Program-made: the position numbers and the translations under genes | The notes under the pieces: generated by a model | Seen by the model: only the letters and a program-made list of their open reading frames with translations | What the model was told of the DNA's origin: nothing | The model's database searches: none | Part shown: positions 39,114 to 41,981 of the stretch, in pieces | How the letters are laid out: the number at the start of each line of letters is the position of its first letter | Numbering within the stretch: position 1 is the first letter of the stretch | Assembly (NCBI GenBank): GCA_029266615.1 | Contig: JAQSWN010000034.1 | Coordinates: 1 to 41,981 of the forward strand | Direction of reading: 5' to 3' | DNA length: 41,981 nt | Source: Polyangiaceae bacterium | GTDB taxonomy: Bacteria; Myxococcota_A; Polyangia; Polyangiales; Polyangiaceae

Positions 39114-40699
39114 AGCCGTCGGGCCGCATTCAAGCGCGGCTCGCGCTCGCTATCGTCATCACCGCGCTCATCCCCGTGCTCGTCGCGATTTGGATGGGCA
39201 GCAAGTCGGTTCGGGAGACGAGCGCGCGCTATTTCATCCCCGAGATCGGCATGCACTTGGATCGATCGCTCGGATTGTATCAAGAGCTTGCGCGCACCCT
39301 GAAGGCGCGCATGCGCGAAGAGGCGAGCGCGATCTCGCTTTCGCCCGGCTTGCGCCGCGCGGTCGCCCAAAGCGACGGGCCGGCCGTGCGTGCGGAGCTG
39401 GAGAAGCAAATCACCGCGCACCCGAGCCTGGTCGCGCTGCGCGTCACCCTGCCCGGCGGTGCGGTACTGGCCGAGGCGGACCGAGGTCGCCCCCTGGATC
39501 CGGCGCGCGAAAACCAGCTCGACGTCGACAAGCCTCTCACGGAGGACGACGACGGCGCTCAGCTCTCGCTCGTCTTCGCGGCGGACCGTGCTCGATTCGA
39601 CGAGCTGTCGGAGATGGGTCAGTTCATCGACAACTACAATCTCATCGACCGCCGCAGCAAGGCCGACGTGCAGGGCTACGTGTGGGCCTTCACGGTGCTG
39701 CTCGGGATCACCATCGCCCTGGCGATCGCGGTCGGAACCCTCCTCGCGCGCGGAGTCGTGGTCCGCCTCGGAGAGCTAGCGAGCGCGACGCAGACGGTGG
39801 GGGCCGGCAACCTCTCGATCCGGGTGAGCGAAGTCGGCAACGACGAGATCACGGCCCTTGCTCGTGCCTTCAACCGCATGCTCGGTGAAGTGGAGGGGAG
39901 CCGCGCGCGCATCGAGTACCTGCAGCGCGTGAGCGCCTGGCAGGAAATGGCCCGGCGCTTGGCCCACGAGATCAAGAACCCGCTCACGCCAATACAGCTC
40001 GGCGTGCAGGAGATTCATCGCCGCTATCAAGGCTCGGACGAAAAATTCCGGGACCTGCTCGACACCACGCTCGAGATCGTGGAGGACGAAGTCGGCACGC
40101 TCCGGCGCTTGGTTTCGGAGTTCTCGGACTTCGCGCGTTTGCCTCAGGCGCACCTGCAGGACGCCGATCTGGTCGAGTTTTTGGGGGAGCAGCGGCGCCA
40201 AATCGAAACCGAGGGGCAGAACGAGGGCGAGCGCTCGGTGATTCGCTTGGCTGCCCGCAGGCCGATCTTTTCGTGGCAGTTACCGAGCAGTCCCGCGGAC
40301 GTGGCCATCGATCGGCAGATGTTGAGGCGGGTGCTGCTCAACCTGATTCAGAACGCCGCCGACGCCTTGGCCGACGCGAAGGTCGAGGCTCCTCGAATCG
40401 AGGTAACTCTGACACGTCAGGGTGATTTTTTCGCGGTGGACGTAGACGACAACGGCCCGGGGATCCCGCCTGCCCTGCGGGAAGTGGTCTTCGACCCTTA
40501 CGTCACGACCAAGCACACCGGCACCGGCCTTGGCTTGGCGATCGTCAAGAAGATTGCCATCGAGCACGGTGGCAGCGCGACCGCGGACGCGGGGCGGCTC
40601 GGCGGGGCGCGCCTGCGCCTCACGCTGCCCGCTCGCGGCACCGCCGCGGCCCGCGAGCTCCCGCTCCGCACCGAACACCCCAGTAGACCCATCGCATGA
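39110..40699 (+). CDS. NtrY-like membrane sensor histidine kinase
   Basis: A 529-residue kinase, read from a TTG at 39110 that overlaps the upstream stop; the longer upstream frame is antisense-like shadow of the preceding gene. It has one membrane segment (about 9-29), a periplasmic sensor region (30-183) and a second membrane segment (about 186-210). A HAMP domain follows (about 212-262), then the HisKA motif R-L-A-H-E-I-K-N-P-L-T-P-I-Q with His 286. An ATPase domain follows with L-I-Q-N-A-A-D-A, D-N-G-P-G-I and G-T-G-L-G-L-A-I. K-N-P-L-T-P-I-Q is the pattern of NtrY-type kinases that control nitrogen or envelope responses through NtrX. No NtrX-like regulator is in the window. It overlaps the TlpA-like gene by ATGA. 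Confidence 0.9.
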   Translation: MKPSGRIQARLALAIVITALIPVLVAIWMGSKSVRETSARYFIPEIGMHLDRSLGLYQELARTLKARMREEASAISLSPGLRRAVAQSDGPAVRAELEKQITAHPSLVALRVTLPGGAVLAEADRGRPLDPARENQLDVDKPLTEDDDGAQLSLVFAADRARFDELSEMGQFIDNYNLIDRRSKADVQGYVWAFTVLLGITIALAIAVGTLLARGVVVRLGELASATQTVGAGNLSIRVSEVGNDEITALARAFNRMLGEVEGSRARIEYLQRVSAWQEMARRLAHEIKNPLTPIQLGVQEIHRRYQGSDEKFRDLLDTTLEIVEDEVGTLRRLVSEFSDFARLPQAHLQDADLVEFLGEQRRQIETEGQNEGERSVIRLAARRPIFSWQLPSSPADVAIDRQMLRRVLLNLIQNAADALADAKVEAPRIEVTLTRQGDFFAVDVDDNGPGIPPALREVVFDPYVTTKHTGTGLGLAIVKKIAIEHGGSATADAGRLGGARLRLTLPARGTAAARELPLRTEHPSRPIA

Positions 40700-41262
40700 G
40701 CAGTCCCAAGAGCAAACCTGGAATAGACGACGTGAAGACGGGCTACCTGGTGGCCGGGCTCGTGCTCGCGTTCAGCCTTTTCATGGGCTTGTTCGTGCTG
40801 CCGTACTTGGGCGCCAAGAAAGCGGAGCGCTCTCCGCTCGTCGGCCAGACCGCGCCGGACTTCCTGCTGCCGTACGTCTCCCCAGGCCAGGCGGGCAAGT
40901 CGCAGCGCCTCTCGGATCTCCAGGGGACCGCGGTCGTGCTGGACTTCTGGGCCAGCTGGTGCGCGCCGTGCCGAGCGCAAACGCCGGTGCTGGAGCGCGT
41001 GGCCAAGGCTTTTGGCGCCCAGGTGAGGGTGCTCGGGGTGGGCACGAGCGACGACCGCGCCAGCATCGAGCGTTTCCTGCAGCGCACCGAGCAAAGCTAC
41101 CCGAGCGTCTTCGACGATCAGGACGTGGCGGCCTCGCTCTACCATGTTCGCAGCTTGCCCACGCTCGTCGTGCTCGGCAAAGACGGCACGGTTCGGGCCG
41201 TCTCGACCGGTTTCGCGGATGAGACCGCGCTCGAACGCCTCGTCACGGACGCTCTGAAATAG
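40696..41262 (+). CDS. Membrane-anchored TlpA/ResA-like thiol-disulfide oxidoreductase
   Basis: A 188-residue protein with one N-terminal membrane segment (about 17-38) followed by a periplasm-facing thioredoxin domain. The active site W-A-S-W-C-A-P-C has Cys 89 and 92, and the cis-Pro is in R-S-L-P-T-L-V-V-L. The segment G-Q-T-A-P-D-F-L-L-P begins the AlkyI-TSA/TlpA fold. Such proteins reduce apocytochrome c cysteines or other periplasmic disulfides. Electron input normally comes from CcdA/DsbD, not seen here. Its ATG overlaps the kinase stop (ATGA), an unusual partner. Linking it to the lone ccmB at 8378 would be speculation. Confidence 0.9.
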   Translation: MSSPKSKPGIDDVKTGYLVAGLVLAFSLFMGLFVLPYLGAKKAERSPLVGQTAPDFLLPYVSPGQAGKSQRLSDLQGTAVVLDFWASWCAPCRAQTPVLERVAKAFGAQVRVLGVGTSDDRASIERFLQRTEQSYPSVFDDQDVAASLYHVRSLPTLVVLGKDGTVRAVSTGFADETALERLVTDALK

Positions 41263-41292
41263 CGGCCGCGCGCCGTGAGTTTGCGCGGCCGC
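41262..41292 (+). terminator. Hairpin at the end of the TlpA-like gene, candidate terminator
   Basis: GCGGCCGCGC at 41262-41271 and GCGCGGCCGC at 41283-41292 form a perfect 10-base stem around an 11-base loop, starting at the last base of the TAG stop. There is no T-run. It would separate the kinase/TlpA transcript from the guanylyltransferase. Confidence 0.55.
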
Positions 41293-41308
41293 GCAAGCAG
41301 GATATGCT
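41281..41308 (+). promoter_or_regulatory. Candidate promoter of the guanylyltransferase gene
   Basis: TTGCGC at 41281-41286 and TATGCT at 41303-41308 are spaced by 16 bases, ending 14 bases before the ATG at 41323. The -35 half overlaps the hairpin, and the leader would be very short, so this is only a candidate. Confidence 0.3.
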
Positions 41309-41322
41309 CGCGCGAAATTTCC

Positions 41323-41981
41323 ATGAGTCACGTCTTCACCCTCGTGCTCGCTGGTGGCAGCGGTACCCGATTTTGGCCTGCTTCGCGCAAGAGTCGCCCC
41401 AAGCAAGTACTCGGAATGGGCCCCGATCCGAGCCTGCCGCTAATCGGTCACACCTTGCGTCGCGTCGCGGAGCTCTGCCCGACCCAGCACATGATCGTCG
41501 CGACGGGCGAGGCTCTCGTGGACGTCACGAGGGAGGCGCTTCCTCACCTGGAGGAGTCGAGCTTCCTCGCGGAGCCGATCGCCAAGAACACCGCGCCCTG
41601 TATTGCCTGGGGGGCGCAGGTCATCGCCGAGCGCGATCCGGAAGCCGTCGTCATGGTGCTGCCGAGCGATCATCACATCGAGGACGAAGCGGAGTTCCGG
41701 CGCATCCTGTCCTTGGCGCTTTCCACGGCCGCGCGCGGGACCATCACCACGGTGGGCATCAAGCCCATGCGCGCGGAGACCGGCTACGGCTACATCGAGG
41801 CCGACCGTGAGCACGCGCCGGGCGTCTTGACCGTGAACCGCTTCGTGGAAAAGCCGGACCTTGCCACCGCGGAGCGCTACGTTGCCAGCGGCAAGCACTT
41901 TTGGAACAGCGGCATGTTCTTTTTCCGCGCCAAAGACATGCTGCGAGCCGTGGAGCAGCACCTCCCCGGTGTCCACGCCGG
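41323..41981 (+). CDS. manC: Mannose-1-phosphate guanylyltransferase, C-terminus cut by window edge
   Basis: The frame from the ATG at 41323 remains open to the end of the window (219 complete codons). The enzyme makes GDP-mannose from GTP and mannose-1-phosphate for exopolysaccharide, O-antigen and glycan synthesis. The nucleotide-binding motif V-L-A-G-G-S-G-T-R-F-W-P at 8-19, the metal-binding L-P-S-D-H-H-I, then T-G-Y-G-Y-I-E, F-V-E-K-P and W-N-S-G-M-F are all in the expected order. Whether it also carries the C-terminal phosphomannose-isomerase domain of bifunctional ManC/AlgA cannot be seen. There is no clear ribosome site before the ATG. The glycosyltransferase at 29395 is a possible user of its product, by inference only. 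Confidence 0.92.
   Translation, partial: MSHVFTLVLAGGSGTRFWPASRKSRPKQVLGMGPDPSLPLIGHTLRRVAELCPTQHMIVATGEALVDVTREALPHLEESSFLAEPIAKNTAPCIAWGAQVIAERDPEAVVMVLPSDHHIEDEAEFRRILSLALSTAARGTITTVGIKPMRAETGYGYIEADREHAPGVLTVNRFVEKPDLATAERYVASGKHFWNSGMFFFRAKDMLRAVEQHLPGVHA

Overview
The window is GC-rich, densely coding bacterial chromosome that looks like a myxobacterium, probably in the Polyangiales/Sorangiineae range (inference). The support is a MYXO-CTERM-like sorting tail, three tandem bactofilins, an FHA-DUF4388 protein, many lipoproteins with Cys-rich or Pro-rich spacers, and frequent GTG/TTG starts. Neither tRNA, rRNA, CRISPR array nor insertion sequence was seen, and no gap between genes exceeds 300 bases. 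The window cuts a gene at each edge.

Layout. 1-2504: a truncated Cys-rich lipoprotein, a lytic transglycosylase, and a secreted protein with a MYXO-CTERM-like tail. 2551-7077 (minus): speA, then gltX overlapping a CPBP-family membrane protein. 7253-10171: a small protein made of two related helical units plus a histone-H1-like Lys/Ala/Pro tail, a DUF2505 protein, a lone ccmB, and a Cys/Pro-rich surface protein. 10221-14739: a 2Fe-2S/flavin oxidoreductase divergent from a large membrane histidine kinase, followed by an FHA-DUF4388 protein. 14745-20257 (minus): a very large metzincin lipoprotein whose stop codon overlaps the start of a second lipoprotein.

20381-25790 is one long minus-strand run, read trmH, three bactofilins, pyrE, an outer-membrane barrel protein, a SUKH-like protein and hisD. 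Several junctions overlap by 4 bases or are separated by 1-30 bases, so housekeeping enzymes (tRNA methylation, pyrimidine and histidine synthesis) are physically tied to cytoskeletal and envelope genes. 25887-29436 holds trxA and, one base after its stop, a 1074-residue lipoprotein with Asp-box repeats. 29395-36519 holds a family 2 glycosyltransferase, a rhodanese, RNase J and several envelope or zinc-ribbon proteins of unknown function. 36520-36747 is an unusually long gap between convergent genes and contains a roughly 175-base imperfect palindrome. 36748-41981 holds an M18 aminopeptidase, a tightly coupled trio (unknown protein, NtrY-like sensor kinase, TlpA-like thioredoxin) and the start of a mannose-1-phosphate guanylyltransferase.

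Most genes are ordinary chromosomal ones. The points that best repay a second look are the bactofilin triad coupled to pyrE, the SUKH-hisD overlap, the duplicated H1-tailed protein, the metzincin-lipoprotein pair, the MYXO-CTERM substrate close to an atypical CPBP protein, and the palindromic element at 36541-36715. I did not find a clear new multi-gene defence or biosynthetic system. All functions are read from motifs by eye, without database searches.
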